The notes: generated by a model from the letters alone, not told the origin. A stretch of 64,000 nucleotides of DNA from Pararhizobium capsulatum DSM 1112 (GCF_030814475.1 NZ_JAUSVF010000001.1:3230001-3294000), one strand, 5' to 3'; positions 44,653-54,290 are shown, counted from the first letter of the stretch. A program made the numbers and translations.

Positions 44653-45056
44653 TGACCGATACGCCTCCTCCTTCCGAGCGTTATGCCCAGGGGCTCAAGA
44701 CCCGCCGCGCCGTGCTAGGTGACCGCCATGTCGACAAGGCATTGGCGAAAACCACCGATTTCGACCAGCCGTTCCAGGAACTGATTACCGAAACGGCCTG
44801 GGGCAATGTCTGGTCGCGCTCCAATTGGACCAAGCGCGAACGCTCCATGGTGACGATCGCGCTCCTCGCGGCACTCGGCCATGACGAGGAAGTGGCCATG
44901 CACGTCCGCGCCACCCTCAACACCGGCGCAACCCGGGATGACATTCGCGAAGCGCTGCTGCATGTGGCAATCTATGCCGGCGTGCCCGCCGCAAACCGTG
45001 CGATCAAGATTGCCAAGCACGTTTTCGAAGAGATCGACGCAGAACAGGCCGCATGA
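44652..45056 (+). CDS. pcaC: 4-carboxymuconolactone decarboxylase
   Basis: A 134-residue CMD-family protein. The family core is WGNVWSRSNWTKRERSMVTIAL, here written as WGNVWSR and TKRERSMVTIALLAALG, followed by HVRATLNTGATRDDIREALLH. It decarboxylates 4-carboxymuconolactone to the enol-lactone. Its ATG overlaps the pcaD stop by one base. Confidence 0.92.
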   Translation: MTDTPPPSERYAQGLKTRRAVLGDRHVDKALAKTTDFDQPFQELITETAWGNVWSRSNWTKRERSMVTIALLAALGHDEEVAMHVRATLNTGATRDDIREALLHVAIYAGVPAANRAIKIAKHVFEEIDAEQAA

Positions 45057-45065
45057 GGCAGGACC

Positions 45066-45815
45066 ATGACTGAGTTTTCCAACAAAAAACCCGAGACCGG
45101 CGCCTTTTTCCAGCGAGACCGGGCGTGGCACGCGCCGGGGCTCACCCCCGGTTACAAGACTTCCGTACTGCGCTCTCCGCAAAAGGCGCTGCTCTCCCTC
45201 GATGGCACGATTTCCGAGATCACCGGCCCGGTCTTCGGCCATTCGATGCTGGGCGAACTGGACAACGACCTGATCCACAACTTCGCCAAATCCGGCGAAA
45301 GCGCGATCGGCGAGCGCATCATCGTGCATGGCCGTGTGCTGGACGAGCGTGCCCGCCCCGTTCCCGGTGCGCTGCTGGAATTCTGGCAGGCCAATGCCGG
45401 CGGTCGCTATCGCCACAAAAAAGAGACCTACCTTGCGCCGCTCGATTCCAATTTCGGCGGCTGTGGCCGCACGATCACCGACGAGGATGGCTTCTACAGC
45501 TTCCGCACTATCAAGCCCGGCCCCTACCCCTGGCCGAACGGCGTCAACGACTGGCGTCCGGCCCATATCCATTTCTCGGTTTTCGGCCATGGCTTTGCCC
45601 AGCGGCTGATCACCCAGATGTATTTCGAGGGCGACCCGATGATCTGGAAATGTCCGATTGTCGCCACCATCCCGGACCGCGCAGCCATCGAGCAACTGAT
45701 CGCGCCGCTCGACTGGGCGAATACGATCCCCATGGATGCCCGTGCCTACAAGTTCGATATCGTGCTGCGCGGGCGCCGCTCGACGTTGTTTGAAAACCGC
45801 ATGGAGGGCAACTGA
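45066..45815 (+). CDS. pcaH: Protocatechuate 3,4-dioxygenase beta subunit
   Basis: A 249-residue intradiol dioxygenase subunit. The iron ligands are two tyrosines (one in [10 protein letters not shown], one in GPYPWPNG) and two histidines in WRPAHIHF, as usual for the catalytic beta subunit. It cleaves protocatechuate to 3-carboxy-cis,cis-muconate. It overlaps pcaG by one base. Confidence 0.94.
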   Translation: MTEFSNKKPETGAFFQRDRAWHAPGLTPGYKTSVLRSPQKALLSLDGTISEITGPVFGHSMLGELDNDLIHNFAKSGESAIGERIIVHGRVLDERARPVPGALLEFWQANAGGRYRHKKETYLAPLDSNFGGCGRTITDEDGFYSFRTIKPGPYPWPNGVNDWRPAHIHFSVFGHGFAQRLITQMYFEGDPMIWKCPIVATIPDRAAIEQLIAPLDWANTIPMDARAYKFDIVLRGRRSTLFENRMEGN

Positions 45816-46429
45816 TGGTCCAGTCGCTCGGATATCTCAAGGAAACCCCGTCGCAAACGGCAGGCCCCTACGTGCACATCGGCTGCACGCCGAATTTCGC
45901 CGGCATCGGCGGTGTCTATGAGACCGATCTCGGCACCAGCATGGTCAACGAACGCACGCTCGGCGACCGTATCACCGTCACCGGCCGCATTATCGACGGC
46001 GCCGGCAGTCCGCTGAAGGACGCGCTGGTGGAGATCTGGCAGGCCGATGCTGCCGGGCTCTACAACAGCCCCGCGGAAATGCGCGGCACCGCCGATCCGA
46101 ACTTCGCCGGTTGGGGGCGTTGCCCCTCGAATGGGGAGACCGGTGTCTACACGTTCGACACGATCAAGCCCGGCCGCGTTCCCTTCAAGGACGGTCGCAA
46201 GATGGCGCCGCACATCACCTTCTGGATCGTGGCGCGCGGCATCAATATCGGCCTGCACACCCGCATGTATTTCCCCGAGCACGTCGAGGCCAACGCCGCG
46301 GACCCGCTGTTGATGCGGATCGAACATCGCCACCGCGTCCTGACCATGGTGGCAACCCGCGAAGGCTCGGTCTATAACTTCGATATCCATCTCCAGGGGG
46401 AGAAGGAGACCGTGTTCCTCGATATCTGA
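45815..46429 (+). CDS. pcaG: Protocatechuate 3,4-dioxygenase alpha subunit
   Basis: A 204-residue subunit with the alpha-type start TPSQTAGPYVHIG and segment APHITFWIVARGINIGLHTRMYF (in parts: APHITFWIVARG, INIGLHTRMYF). It lacks the complete iron ligand set and pairs with PcaH. ATG overlaps the pcaH stop. Confidence 0.94.
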   Translation: MVQSLGYLKETPSQTAGPYVHIGCTPNFAGIGGVYETDLGTSMVNERTLGDRITVTGRIIDGAGSPLKDALVEIWQADAAGLYNSPAEMRGTADPNFAGWGRCPSNGETGVYTFDTIKPGRVPFKDGRKMAPHITFWIVARGINIGLHTRMYFPEHVEANAADPLLMRIEHRHRVLTMVATREGSVYNFDIHLQGEKETVFLDI

Positions 46430-46437
46430 GTGCTGGC

Positions 46438-47484
46438 ATGACCGTTTCCGTTTTCGACCATCCTTATCTTTCCGGCCTACTCGGTGATGAGGAGATCGGC
46501 GCCCAGTTTACCGCCGAGGGCGATATTGCCGCCATGCTCGCCTTCGAGGCGGCGCTTGCCAGGGCCGAGGCCGGCTGCGGTCTCGTCCCGCCGGAGGCAG
46601 CAGCACGAATCCTGGACGTCTGCGCCACCTTCCGCCCGGACGTTGCCAGCCTTCGCAAGGCGACGGGCACCGATGGCGTCGTCATCCCGGACCTCGTACG
46701 GCAATTGCGCGACGCTATCGGCGGTGATGCGGCCAAAAGCCTGCATCTCGGCGCCACCAGCCAGGATGTGATCGACACGAGCCTGATGCTGCGGCTGAAG
46801 AAAATCTGCTTTATTCTGGGTGCACGTCTTTACGCGATCACCCGAAGCCTCGACGGGCTTGATGCGCAGTTCGGCAAAAGCCCGCTGATGGGCCATACCC
46901 GCATGCAGGCGGCAATCCCGATCACGGTTTCCAACAGGCTCACCGCCTGGAAATCTCCGCTCGTTGAGTATGGCGAACGGCTGATGCAGCAGCGCTTTCC
47001 GCTGCAATTCGGCGGCGCTGCCGGCACGCTCGACAAGCTGTACGACAAGGCGGCCATGGTGCGTGCCGCGCTGGCGGCCGATCTCGGTCTGACCGACCAG
47101 CCGCAATGGCAGAGCCAGCGCCTTCCCATTGTCGATATCGCAAACCTCTTCTCGCTGATCACCGGCAGCCTCGGAAAGTTCGGGCAGGATATCGCTCTCC
47201 TCGCCCAGGGCGGAACAGAAATCAAACTCCGGGGCGGCGGCGGCTCCTCGGCAATGGCGCACAAGCAGAACCCCGTTGCGGCCGAAACGCTAATGGCGCT
47301 CGCACGCTTCAACGCCACCCAGATCGCCGGCATTCATCAGTCGATTGTACACGAGCAAGAACGCTCTGGCGCCGCTTGGACACTGGAATGGATGCTCCTT
47401 CCGCCGATGGCGATGGCGGCCGGAACATCCCTCAAGCTCGCGCAGCAACTCGCTGAAAATATTGTCAGTCTGGGCGGAAGCTGA
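46438..47484 (+). CDS. pcaB: 3-carboxy-cis,cis-muconate cycloisomerase
   Basis: A 348-residue fumarase/aspartase-superfamily enzyme with the signature GGSSAMAHKQNPV and the segment HLGATSQDVIDT. It converts 3-carboxymuconate to 4-carboxymuconolactone. It is shorter than many PcaB proteins (about 450), as in other rhizobia. The pcaIJF genes for the final thiolytic steps are not in the window. Confidence 0.92.
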   Translation: MTVSVFDHPYLSGLLGDEEIGAQFTAEGDIAAMLAFEAALARAEAGCGLVPPEAAARILDVCATFRPDVASLRKATGTDGVVIPDLVRQLRDAIGGDAAKSLHLGATSQDVIDTSLMLRLKKICFILGARLYAITRSLDGLDAQFGKSPLMGHTRMQAAIPITVSNRLTAWKSPLVEYGERLMQQRFPLQFGGAAGTLDKLYDKAAMVRAALAADLGLTDQPQWQSQRLPIVDIANLFSLITGSLGKFGQDIALLAQGGTEIKLRGGGGSSAMAHKQNPVAAETLMALARFNATQIAGIHQSIVHEQERSGAAWTLEWMLLPPMAMAAGTSLKLAQQLAENIVSLGGS

Positions 47485-47572
47485 AATCGACACTCTTGCC
47501 GTCACAAGGGTTGACGAAACGTCGGAGCAGAGCCGAAAGATAGGCTCAACCAACAAGAGACGAATCGTTGAC

Positions 47573-48064
47573 ATGCGCGACCCCTTCTCCAATCCCTTCC
47601 CCACCATCGATACCGACCGCCGCGAAATCTGGGACATGCTGGTGACCCGCGACATCGGCGCTTTTCTTGCCGCCGACTGGAGCCAAGTTGCCGACGATTT
47701 CATCGAAACCGGTTTCGTCGGCATCAACGGCAATCGCGCCGACAATCCCGACCGCTGGACGCTCGCCTTCCCCGATCTGGCCTCTTACCGCGACGAATGG
47801 CTCCGCCAGGCGCAGGATTTTGCCAAGGAGAGTTTTGCCGAAGACCCGCGCACCGCGATCTTCACCACCACCAATCTCACAGAGATCGAAATTCTCGGCG
47901 ACACAGCACTGGTGCGCAAGAAGTTCGACGGCAGCATCCTGAAGGCGGATGGCACCCGCGACATCATGCAGTGGCAGACGCTCTACACCTGCAGGCGCCA
48001 CGACGGCCGCTGGAAGATCGCGGGCTTCACCGGCTATCTGCCAAACCCGATGGGCACGGCCTGA
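47573..48064 (+). CDS. SnoaL/NTF2-like protein
   Basis: A 163-residue protein with the alpha+beta pattern of the NTF2/SnoaL fold: ADWSQVADDFIETGFVGING, DLASYRDEWLRQAQDFAKE, then the strands IEILGDTALVRKKFDGS and WQTLYTCRRHDGRWKIAGFTGYLP (in parts). These are often small hydrolases, isomerases or binding proteins. It lies 88 bp after pcaB and 11 bp before the MlrC gene, so it belongs with the latter. Function unknown. Confidence 0.65.
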   Translation: MRDPFSNPFPTIDTDRREIWDMLVTRDIGAFLAADWSQVADDFIETGFVGINGNRADNPDRWTLAFPDLASYRDEWLRQAQDFAKESFAEDPRTAIFTTTNLTEIEILGDTALVRKKFDGSILKADGTRDIMQWQTLYTCRRHDGRWKIAGFTGYLPNPMGTA

Positions 48065-48075
48065 CGGAGACGATC

Positions 48076-49533
48076 ATGCGGCTGTTTACTGCGGCGCTTG
48101 CGACCGAGACCAACACTTTTTCGCCGATCGCCATCGACATCAAAGCCTTCGAGGCCTCGCTCTACGCGCCGCCAGGCACGCATCCGGAGACACCGACGCT
48201 TTGCACCGCACCGATCACAGTCGGCCGCCGGTTGGCGAGGGAGCAAGGCTTCACCCTGATCGAGGGCACCGCCGCCTGGGCCGATCCTGCCGGTCTCATC
48301 AATCGGCAGACCTATGAGCGTCTGCGCGACGAAATCCTCGGCCAGCTTCAGGCCGCAATGCCAGTCGACGGCGTCGTGCTCGGTCTGCACGGCGCGATGG
48401 TCGCGGATGGATACGAGGACCCGGAAGGAGACCTACTGCAGCGCATCCGCACGATCGTTGGCCCGGATACGCTCGTCTGCGCTTCGCTTGATCCGCACAG
48501 CCACCTGACGAAGAAACGTGTCGGCGCCTCGACCTTCCTCCTCGCCTTCAAGGAATTCCCCCATACGGATTTCGTGGCCCGCGCCGAAGATCTCTGGCGG
48601 ATCGTGCTCGACACCCTTGCGAGCAAGGTGCGGCCGGTCATGTCTGTGTTCGATTGCCGGATGATCGACGTGTTTCCGACCTCTCGCCAGCCAATGCGCG
48701 GCTTCGTCGATCGGATGATGGCGATGGAAGCTGATGATCCCGATATCCTCTCGCTCTCGGTCATCCACGGCTTCATGGCCGGTGACGTGCCGGAAATGGG
48801 CACTAAGATCATCTGCGTGACCAACGACCGACCTGAGAAGGGCGCTCAGATTGCCGAGACGCTGGGCATGGAATTGTTCTCGCACCGCGGCACCTTCTTT
48901 CCATCCCAGTTGGACGAGAAGCAAGCCGTCGTTCAGGCCATGGCAGCGGAAACGGGTCCGGTAGTCATTGCCGATGTCTGGGACAATCCGGGCGGCGGTA
49001 CCGCAGGCGATGCGACCGTCATTCTCGCGGAGCTGATGAAGCGGGGTGCCACAGGCGTCGCCGTCGGCACGATCTGGGATCCGGTGGCGGTGCAAATCTG
49101 CATGGCGGCCGGCGAAGGCGCTCACATCCCGCTCCGCTTCGGCGCCAAGTCTGCGCCGGGCACGGGTGCTCCGATCGATGGACATGTAACCGTGGTCACG
49201 CTCGTCAAAAACTCCGAGATGGATTTTGGCGAAAGCCGCGTGCCCTTCGGTGATGCCGCCCATATCCGTCTCGATGGGATCGACATCATCCTGAACTCGA
49301 CGCGGGCCCAGAGTTTCGACCCCAGCCTGTTTGCCGCCCTTGGCATCGACCCGACCAAGTGCCGGATCCTGCTGATCAAATCGACCAACCACTTCCACGC
49401 GTCTTTCTCGAAGATCGCTACGGAAATCATCTATTGTTCGGCCGGCACGCCTTATCCGAACGACCCAGCCCGCACGGCCTACCGCCACGCGCCGGAGAAC
49501 ATCTGGCCAAGGGTGGAAAATTCGCACGCCTAA
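48076..49533 (+). CDS. M81/MlrC-family metallopeptidase
   Basis: A 485-residue protein beginning MRLFTAALATETNTFSP, the family signature. The metal-ligand histidines fit LGLHGAMVADGYEDPEGDL and SLDPHSHLT. MlrC is the last enzyme of microcystin breakdown, but most homologues sit in amino-acid or amine catabolic clusters with unknown substrates. It follows the SnoaL-like gene by 11 bases. The frame is open further upstream (47797), inside the previous gene. Confidence 0.82.
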   Translation: MRLFTAALATETNTFSPIAIDIKAFEASLYAPPGTHPETPTLCTAPITVGRRLAREQGFTLIEGTAAWADPAGLINRQTYERLRDEILGQLQAAMPVDGVVLGLHGAMVADGYEDPEGDLLQRIRTIVGPDTLVCASLDPHSHLTKKRVGASTFLLAFKEFPHTDFVARAEDLWRIVLDTLASKVRPVMSVFDCRMIDVFPTSRQPMRGFVDRMMAMEADDPDILSLSVIHGFMAGDVPEMGTKIICVTNDRPEKGAQIAETLGMELFSHRGTFFPSQLDEKQAVVQAMAAETGPVVIADVWDNPGGGTAGDATVILAELMKRGATGVAVGTIWDPVAVQICMAAGEGAHIPLRFGAKSAPGTGAPIDGHVTVVTLVKNSEMDFGESRVPFGDAAHIRLDGIDIILNSTRAQSFDPSLFAALGIDPTKCRILLIKSTNHFHASFSKIATEIIYCSAGTPYPNDPARTAYRHAPENIWPRVENSHA

Positions 49534-49569
49534 AGCGCCTGATGCAGCCGGATTTATCGGGTGGGATTT

Positions 49570-49596
49570 ATCGGGGCTGACGACATCAGCCCCGAT
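49570..49596. terminator. Bidirectional terminator-like hairpin
   Basis: ATCGGGGCTGA, loop CGACA, TCAGCCCCGAT: an 11-bp perfect stem between the convergent mlrC-like and DEAD-box genes. On the minus strand it is followed by AAATCCCACC and on the plus by GACCAAGG, so there is no clean T-run. Confidence 0.6.
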
Positions 49597-49605
49597 GACC
49601 AAGGC

Positions 49606-51618
49606 TTAGCCGTTGGCCTTTTTCTTGAACTTCTTCTTCGGCTTCACGCCGTCGCCATCGACTTTTTCGAAGGCCGGCTTTTCAGATGCTGGCTTCTCAA
49701 ACTTCGGCTTGTCGAACTTGGGCTTATCGAACTTTGGCTTGTCAAACTTCGGCTTGTCGAAAGCGGGCTTGCCGGATTTCGGTCCGTCGAACTTCGGCTT
49801 TTCGAACTTCGGCTTGCCCGGCTTGCCGGTCCAGGGCTTGTCGTCGCGCTTTTCAAACGGGCGGCTGTCGCTTGCGGCGCGCTCCGGACGATCGCCGTAG
49901 CTGCGCTTCGGCTTGCCCTCACTCTTCCAATCAGGCTTCGGCTTGCGATCGCCATAATCGCCACGCGGTGCTGCGGAGAAATTTGGAGCGCCATCGAGTT
50001 CGCGGATAGTGATGCCCTTTTCGAGCATCTTCTTCGGGCCGACGGCCTCAAGGAAGCGTTCCGACCAGTCGCTGGCGATTTCGACGAAGGTCTCGTCCTG
50101 CTGCATCTTGATTGCGCCGATCTCCTGCTTGGTGATCTTGCCGATGCGGCAGAGCATCGGGATCAGCCAGCGGGGTTCGACATTCTGCTTGCGGCCGGCA
50201 GACAGCGACAGCCAGACGGAATCGCCGAATTCGCTGCGCGGCGCACGCGGCGCGCTCTCAGGCCGGTCACCGCGCGGCTGACGGTCACCCGTCGGCTGGA
50301 AGGACGGCGTGTCCAGAAGATCTTCCGGGGCGGAGCGGTTGGCGCGGGTCATGCGCACGAGCGCCGCAGCCACCTGTTCGGCACCGAACTTTTCGAGCAG
50401 CGCCTTGACGAGGATCTGTTCTTCCTCACGCGGCGCCTCGGCAAAGGACGGATCGGAAAGCAGCCGCTCATCATCGCGTGCACTGACCTCATCGGCGCCC
50501 GGCGGCTTTGCCCAGACGGCCTCGATATTGGCTTCACGCAGCAGGCGTTCACCCTTGCGGCGAGCACTGAAGGGGACGATCAGGGCGCTGATGCCCTTGT
50601 TGCCGGCGCGGCCGGTGCGGCCGCTGCGGTGAAGCAGCGTGTCGGAATTGGTCGGCAGGTCCGCATGAATGACCAGCTCGAGGCCCGGCAGGTCGATACC
50701 ACGAGCGGCAACGTCGGTCGCGATACAAACGCGGGCACGGCCGTCGCGCATGGCCTGCAGCGCATGGGTGCGTTCGTTCTGGCTGAGCTCGCCAGACAGC
50801 GCAACGACCGAGAAGCCGCGGTTGTTGAAGCGTGCTGTCAGATGGTTGACGGCGGCGCGGGTTGAGCAGAACACGATGGCATTACGCGCTTCGTAGTAGC
50901 GCAGTACGTTGATAATAGCATTTTCCCGGTCTGCCGGAGCAACGGTCAAGGCGCGGTATTCAATATCGACATGCTGCTTCTGCTCGGACTGCGTCGTGAT
51001 GCGCACGGCATCGCGCTGATAGCTCTTGGCAAGATTGGCGATGCTGCGCGGCACGGTCGCCGAAAACATCAGCGTACGACGGCTCTCTGGCGCGCTTTCC
51101 AGGATGAATTCCAGATCTTCGCGGAAACCGAGGTCGAGCATCTCGTCGGCTTCATCGAGCACGGCGGCCTTGAGAACCGTCATATCAAGTGCGGCGCGGC
51201 GAATGTGATCGCAGATGCGGCCGGGCGTGCCGACGACGATGTGGGCGCCACGCTCCAGCACACGGCGCTCGGAGCGAATGTCCATGCCGCCAACGCAGGA
51301 CGCGACGACCGCGCCCGTCAGCTCGTAGAGCCATTCCAGCTCGCGCTTGACTTGAAGGGCCAGTTCGCGCGTCGGCGCCACGACAAGCGCCAGAGGCGCA
51401 CCGGCGCGGCCGAAGCGATCGGCGCCATCCAGCAGGGTCGAGGCGAGCGCGAGGCCGAAGGCAACAGTCTTGCCGGAGCCCGTCTGGGCCGAAACCAGCG
51501 CATCGCGGCCTTCGAGTTCCGTTGCAATCACGGCCTGCTGCACGGGGGTCAGGTCGGTATAGCCGCGCTTGCTCAACGCCTCTGCGATCGCCGGAGCGAC
51601 GCCTGCAAATTCTGTCAT
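49606..51618 (-). CDS. DEAD-box RNA helicase with DbpA-like domain and repetitive basic tail
   Basis: A 670-residue helicase. Motifs seen: Q motif, Walker A SAQTGSGKT, DEAD in VLDEADEML, SAT in MFSATVP, and HRSGRTGRAG. A DbpA-type RNA-binding domain follows (DSVWLSLSAGRKQNVEPRWL, in the 470-570 region). The last 100 residues are a lysine-rich tail with a KFDKP/KFEKP repeat. Such CsdA/DeaD-like proteins unwind RNA in ribosome assembly and cold. The start at 51618 (MTEFAGVAPAIAEAL) is chosen over the open frame to 51699. Confidence 0.9.
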   Translation of the reverse strand: MTEFAGVAPAIAEALSKRGYTDLTPVQQAVIATELEGRDALVSAQTGSGKTVAFGLALASTLLDGADRFGRAGAPLALVVAPTRELALQVKRELEWLYELTGAVVASCVGGMDIRSERRVLERGAHIVVGTPGRICDHIRRAALDMTVLKAAVLDEADEMLDLGFREDLEFILESAPESRRTLMFSATVPRSIANLAKSYQRDAVRITTQSEQKQHVDIEYRALTVAPADRENAIINVLRYYEARNAIVFCSTRAAVNHLTARFNNRGFSVVALSGELSQNERTHALQAMRDGRARVCIATDVAARGIDLPGLELVIHADLPTNSDTLLHRSGRTGRAGNKGISALIVPFSARRKGERLLREANIEAVWAKPPGADEVSARDDERLLSDPSFAEAPREEEQILVKALLEKFGAEQVAAALVRMTRANRSAPEDLLDTPSFQPTGDRQPRGDRPESAPRAPRSEFGDSVWLSLSAGRKQNVEPRWLIPMLCRIGKITKQEIGAIKMQQDETFVEIASDWSERFLEAVGPKKMLEKGITIRELDGAPNFSAAPRGDYGDRKPKPDWKSEGKPKRSYGDRPERAASDSRPFEKRDDKPWTGKPGKPKFEKPKFDGPKSGKPAFDKPKFDKPKFDKPKFDKPKFEKPASEKPAFEKVDGDGVKPKKKFKKKANG
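49676..49815. repeat. 15-bp tandem repeats encoding KPKFD/KPKFE units
   Basis: Within the DEAD-box gene, units such as GAACTTGGGCTTATC, GAACTTTGGCTTGTC and AAACTTCGGCTTGTC (plus strand) repeat about eight times with drift, encoding five-residue units on the minus strand. The count is likely to vary between strains. Confidence 0.75.
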
Positions 51619-51780
51619 GTATTTATCTTTCGCAATTCGGAGTGCGTGCGTGCCCGTGTTGGGAAAGCAGGGCACAAAATATCCGCAGCCATACGTCATG
51701 GCCGATCATTGCGCGCTCATACTGCTTCTGCGGCGAAATGTACAGAGTAAGGGTCGTGGTTCACGAATTCAGAGCCAGCC

Positions 51781-51833
51781 GCCCCTCATCTAGCCTTACA
51801 GGCCACCTTTTCCCGTTGGGGAGAAAAGGGAGC
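51781..51833. repeat. RIME-like half element (copy 7)
   Basis: CCCCTCATCTAGCCTTACAGG, a hairpin CTTTTCCCGTTGGGGAGAAAAGG (given in parts), then GAGC, after the P-type ATPase stop. Only one of the two hairpins is present. Confidence 0.6.
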
Positions 51834-51838
51834 AAGCC

Positions 51839-54115
51839 TCACGCCGACTTCCCCACCGACAGCAGCCGCAACGCATTCATCGTGACCAGAACGGTCGCCC
51901 CGGTATCGGCGAGGATAGCTGGCCAGAGGCCGGTCACGCCAAGGATGGTTGTGACGAGAAAGACCGCCTTCAGCCCGAGCGCGATGATGATGTTCTGCCG
52001 GATGTTGCGCATGGTGCGGTTGGACAGATCGATCATCCCGGCAACATCGGATACCCGGCCGTGCAGCACCGCAGCGTCAGCCGTTTCGAGCGCGACATCG
52101 GTGCCGCCGCCCATGGCGATGCCGATATCGGCGGCTGCCAATGCCGGCGCGTCATTGATACCGTCGCCGACTTTTGCAACCGTCAGTCCCGCTTTCTGCA
52201 ATTCACCGACGATACGCTGCTTGTCCTGCGGCAGAAGGTCGGCGCGGACCTCGATACCCAGCTGTTTGCCGATGGCTTGCGCTGTGCGTGCATTGTCGCC
52301 GGTCAACATAACCGTGCGGATACCGCGAGACGCCAGCTTTTCGAGACCGACCTTGGCATCGGCGCGCGGCTCGTCGCGCATGGCCAGTGCCCCGGCAATC
52401 ACACCATCGACGATCAACACGGACACGGTCTTGCCCTCGCCGTTCAGCACCGCGACGCGTTCGCTCTGCTCCGGCGTCAGCACAACTTGATCCCCGGCCG
52501 CTTTCGGCGATGCCAGCAGAACCTCGCGACCATTGACCTTGCCGGCCACCCCCTTGCCGCCCAGCGCTCGCGCATCCGTAACCTGCGGAATATCGATCCC
52601 GGCATCGCTCACCTTTGCAAGAATGGCCTTGGCGAGCGGATGGCTCGATCCCATTTCCAGCGCTGCCGAGAGTTTCAAAACCTCGCCCTCGGACATGGAA
52701 AATGCCACGATATCCGTCACCTTCGGCTTGCCTTCGGTCAGCGTTCCAGTCTTGTCGAAAGCGACAGCTGTCACCTTGCCCAGGCCTTCCAGCACGACTC
52801 CGCCCTTCAACAACAGGCCACGGCGGGCGCCGGAGGCGAGGCTGGCGGCAATCGCGGCCGGCGTGGAAATGACCAGCGCGCAGGGGCAGCCGATCAGCAG
52901 GACGGCGAGACCTTTATAGACCCATTCGCTCCAGCTGCCGCCTGCAACCAGCGGCGGCAGGATCGCCACGAGCGCCGCGACCACGACAACACCCGGTGTG
53001 TAATAACGGGAGAAACGATCGATGAAACGCTCGGTTGGCGCCTTGCTCTCCTGCGCTTCCTCGACGAGACGCACGACGCGGGCGATCGTGTTGTCGGCAG
53101 CCTCCGCGGTGACCTCAAGACGAAGGGCGGCCTCGCCATTGACTGTGCCGGCAAAAACCTCCGCGCCGACCACCTTGCGCACCGGTATGCTCTCACCGGT
53201 GACCGGGGATTCGTCGATAGTGCTTTCGCCGGAAAGAATGGTACCGTCGGCCGGAATGCGATCCCCCGGCCGGACAAGGATTATGTTGCCAATCGCAAGG
53301 CTATCGGCTGGCACCTCCTGCGTGCGGCCATCCTTTTCCAGAAGCGCGGTCTTCGGCACTAGTGCCGCGAGCGACTGAATGCTCGCCCGCGCCCGGCCGG
53401 CCGCGACACCTTCCAGCAGCTCACCAACGAGAAACAAGACGACAACCACCGCCGCTTCCTCGGTTGCATAGATAATGACCGCACCGACTGCGGCGATGGT
53501 CATCAGCATCTCGATGGAGAACGGCGTACCCGCAAAAGCCGCCATGACGGCGCGCCGGGCGATGGGCACGAGACCGACGAGCATGGCGAGCGTGAAAAGC
53601 CACATCTCCGCGCCCGGAATCAGCTTTCCGAGAGCATAGGCGACGACGAGAGCCGCCGTGCTGGCGATGGTCAGGCGACCCTTGGCTGATTTCCACCAGG
53701 GACCGGATGTCGGCCCGCGATCGTGGCCATGCAGGCCGGCCACAGCGGCGTCCTCCGCGTCATGGCGATGGGAAACGGTGTGCTCACCCTCGCCATGGCC
53801 GTGATCGTGCCTGGGGTGATCATCGTGGCTGTGATCATGACCAGCGTGGCAGCCGCCCCCATGCCCAGCATCCGCAACCGGTGCCGGCTTCGCTGCCCTT
53901 GGGGCAAGCGCGGTCTTGTAGCCTAGGCCGCTCACCTTCCTGGCAACCATATCCGCAAATCCGTCAGCCTCCGCGTGGCGCACGGTCATCGTGCCCATCG
54001 CCACCGAAACCGAGACCTCTTCTACGCCCGCGACACGTCTCACGGCCGTATCGATCTTGGTGGCGCAGGAGGCGCAATCCATGCCCTCGACGCGGAAACG
54101 TGTTTCGACTGTCAT
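51839..54115 (-). CDS. zntA: Zn2+/Cd2+/Pb2+-exporting P1B-type ATPase
   Basis: A 758-residue pump. The N-terminal HMA domain has GMDCASC (residues 9-15), followed by a histidine-rich linker (GHGGGCHAGHDHSHDDHPRH, in part). It has eight membrane helices, CPC in IGCPCALV (about residue 408), the phosphorylated aspartate in FDKTGTLTEG (about 452) and GDGINDAPAL. The features match Zn/Cd pumps rather than copper ones. Exports metals from the cytoplasm. A MerR-type promoter lies upstream; no MerR gene is adjacent. AAGGATGAGCT before the ATG. Confidence 0.92.
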   Translation of the reverse strand: MTVETRFRVEGMDCASCATKIDTAVRRVAGVEEVSVSVAMGTMTVRHAEADGFADMVARKVSGLGYKTALAPRAAKPAPVADAGHGGGCHAGHDHSHDDHPRHDHGHGEGEHTVSHRHDAEDAAVAGLHGHDRGPTSGPWWKSAKGRLTIASTAALVVAYALGKLIPGAEMWLFTLAMLVGLVPIARRAVMAAFAGTPFSIEMLMTIAAVGAVIIYATEEAAVVVVLFLVGELLEGVAAGRARASIQSLAALVPKTALLEKDGRTQEVPADSLAIGNIILVRPGDRIPADGTILSGESTIDESPVTGESIPVRKVVGAEVFAGTVNGEAALRLEVTAEAADNTIARVVRLVEEAQESKAPTERFIDRFSRYYTPGVVVVAALVAILPPLVAGGSWSEWVYKGLAVLLIGCPCALVISTPAAIAASLASGARRGLLLKGGVVLEGLGKVTAVAFDKTGTLTEGKPKVTDIVAFSMSEGEVLKLSAALEMGSSHPLAKAILAKVSDAGIDIPQVTDARALGGKGVAGKVNGREVLLASPKAAGDQVVLTPEQSERVAVLNGEGKTVSVLIVDGVIAGALAMRDEPRADAKVGLEKLASRGIRTVMLTGDNARTAQAIGKQLGIEVRADLLPQDKQRIVGELQKAGLTVAKVGDGINDAPALAAADIGIAMGGGTDVALETADAAVLHGRVSDVAGMIDLSNRTMRNIRQNIIIALGLKAVFLVTTILGVTGLWPAILADTGATVLVTMNALRLLSVGKSA

Positions 54116-54142
54116 AGCTCATCCTTCTCAACTCTTTGCCCC

Positions 54143-54173
54143 AATCTAGGACCTCTAGTAACTAGAGCTGCAA
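54143..54173 (-). promoter_or_regulatory. MerR-family promoter of zntA (19-bp spacer, palindromic operator)
   Basis: On the minus strand: -35 TTGCAG (54168-54173), 19-bp spacer and -10 TAGATT (54143-54148). The spacer holds the dyad CTCTAGTTACTAGAG (54153-54167), typical of ZntR/CadR/PbrR sites; the extra-long spacer is the usual mark of MerR-activated promoters. Confidence 0.75.
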
Positions 54174-54290
54174 GCCCCCTTTTCCGCTTTTGCCGATCGT
54201 TTATTTGCGGCTCTTGGAAACTTCGCCATTGCTCTTTAGACTTCTCCCTGCGGCCTAGCCGCCAGGAAGCGGAGGAGGAGCCGGCATTCC

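Noticed and set aside
49561..50865. 434-codon plus-strand frame with leucine-rich repeats opposite the helicase tail
   Set aside because: The apparent repeats are the antisense of the KFDKP tail.
52061..53362. 433-codon plus-strand frame opposite zntA
   Set aside because: Antisense to CPC and DKTGT motifs of the ATPase.
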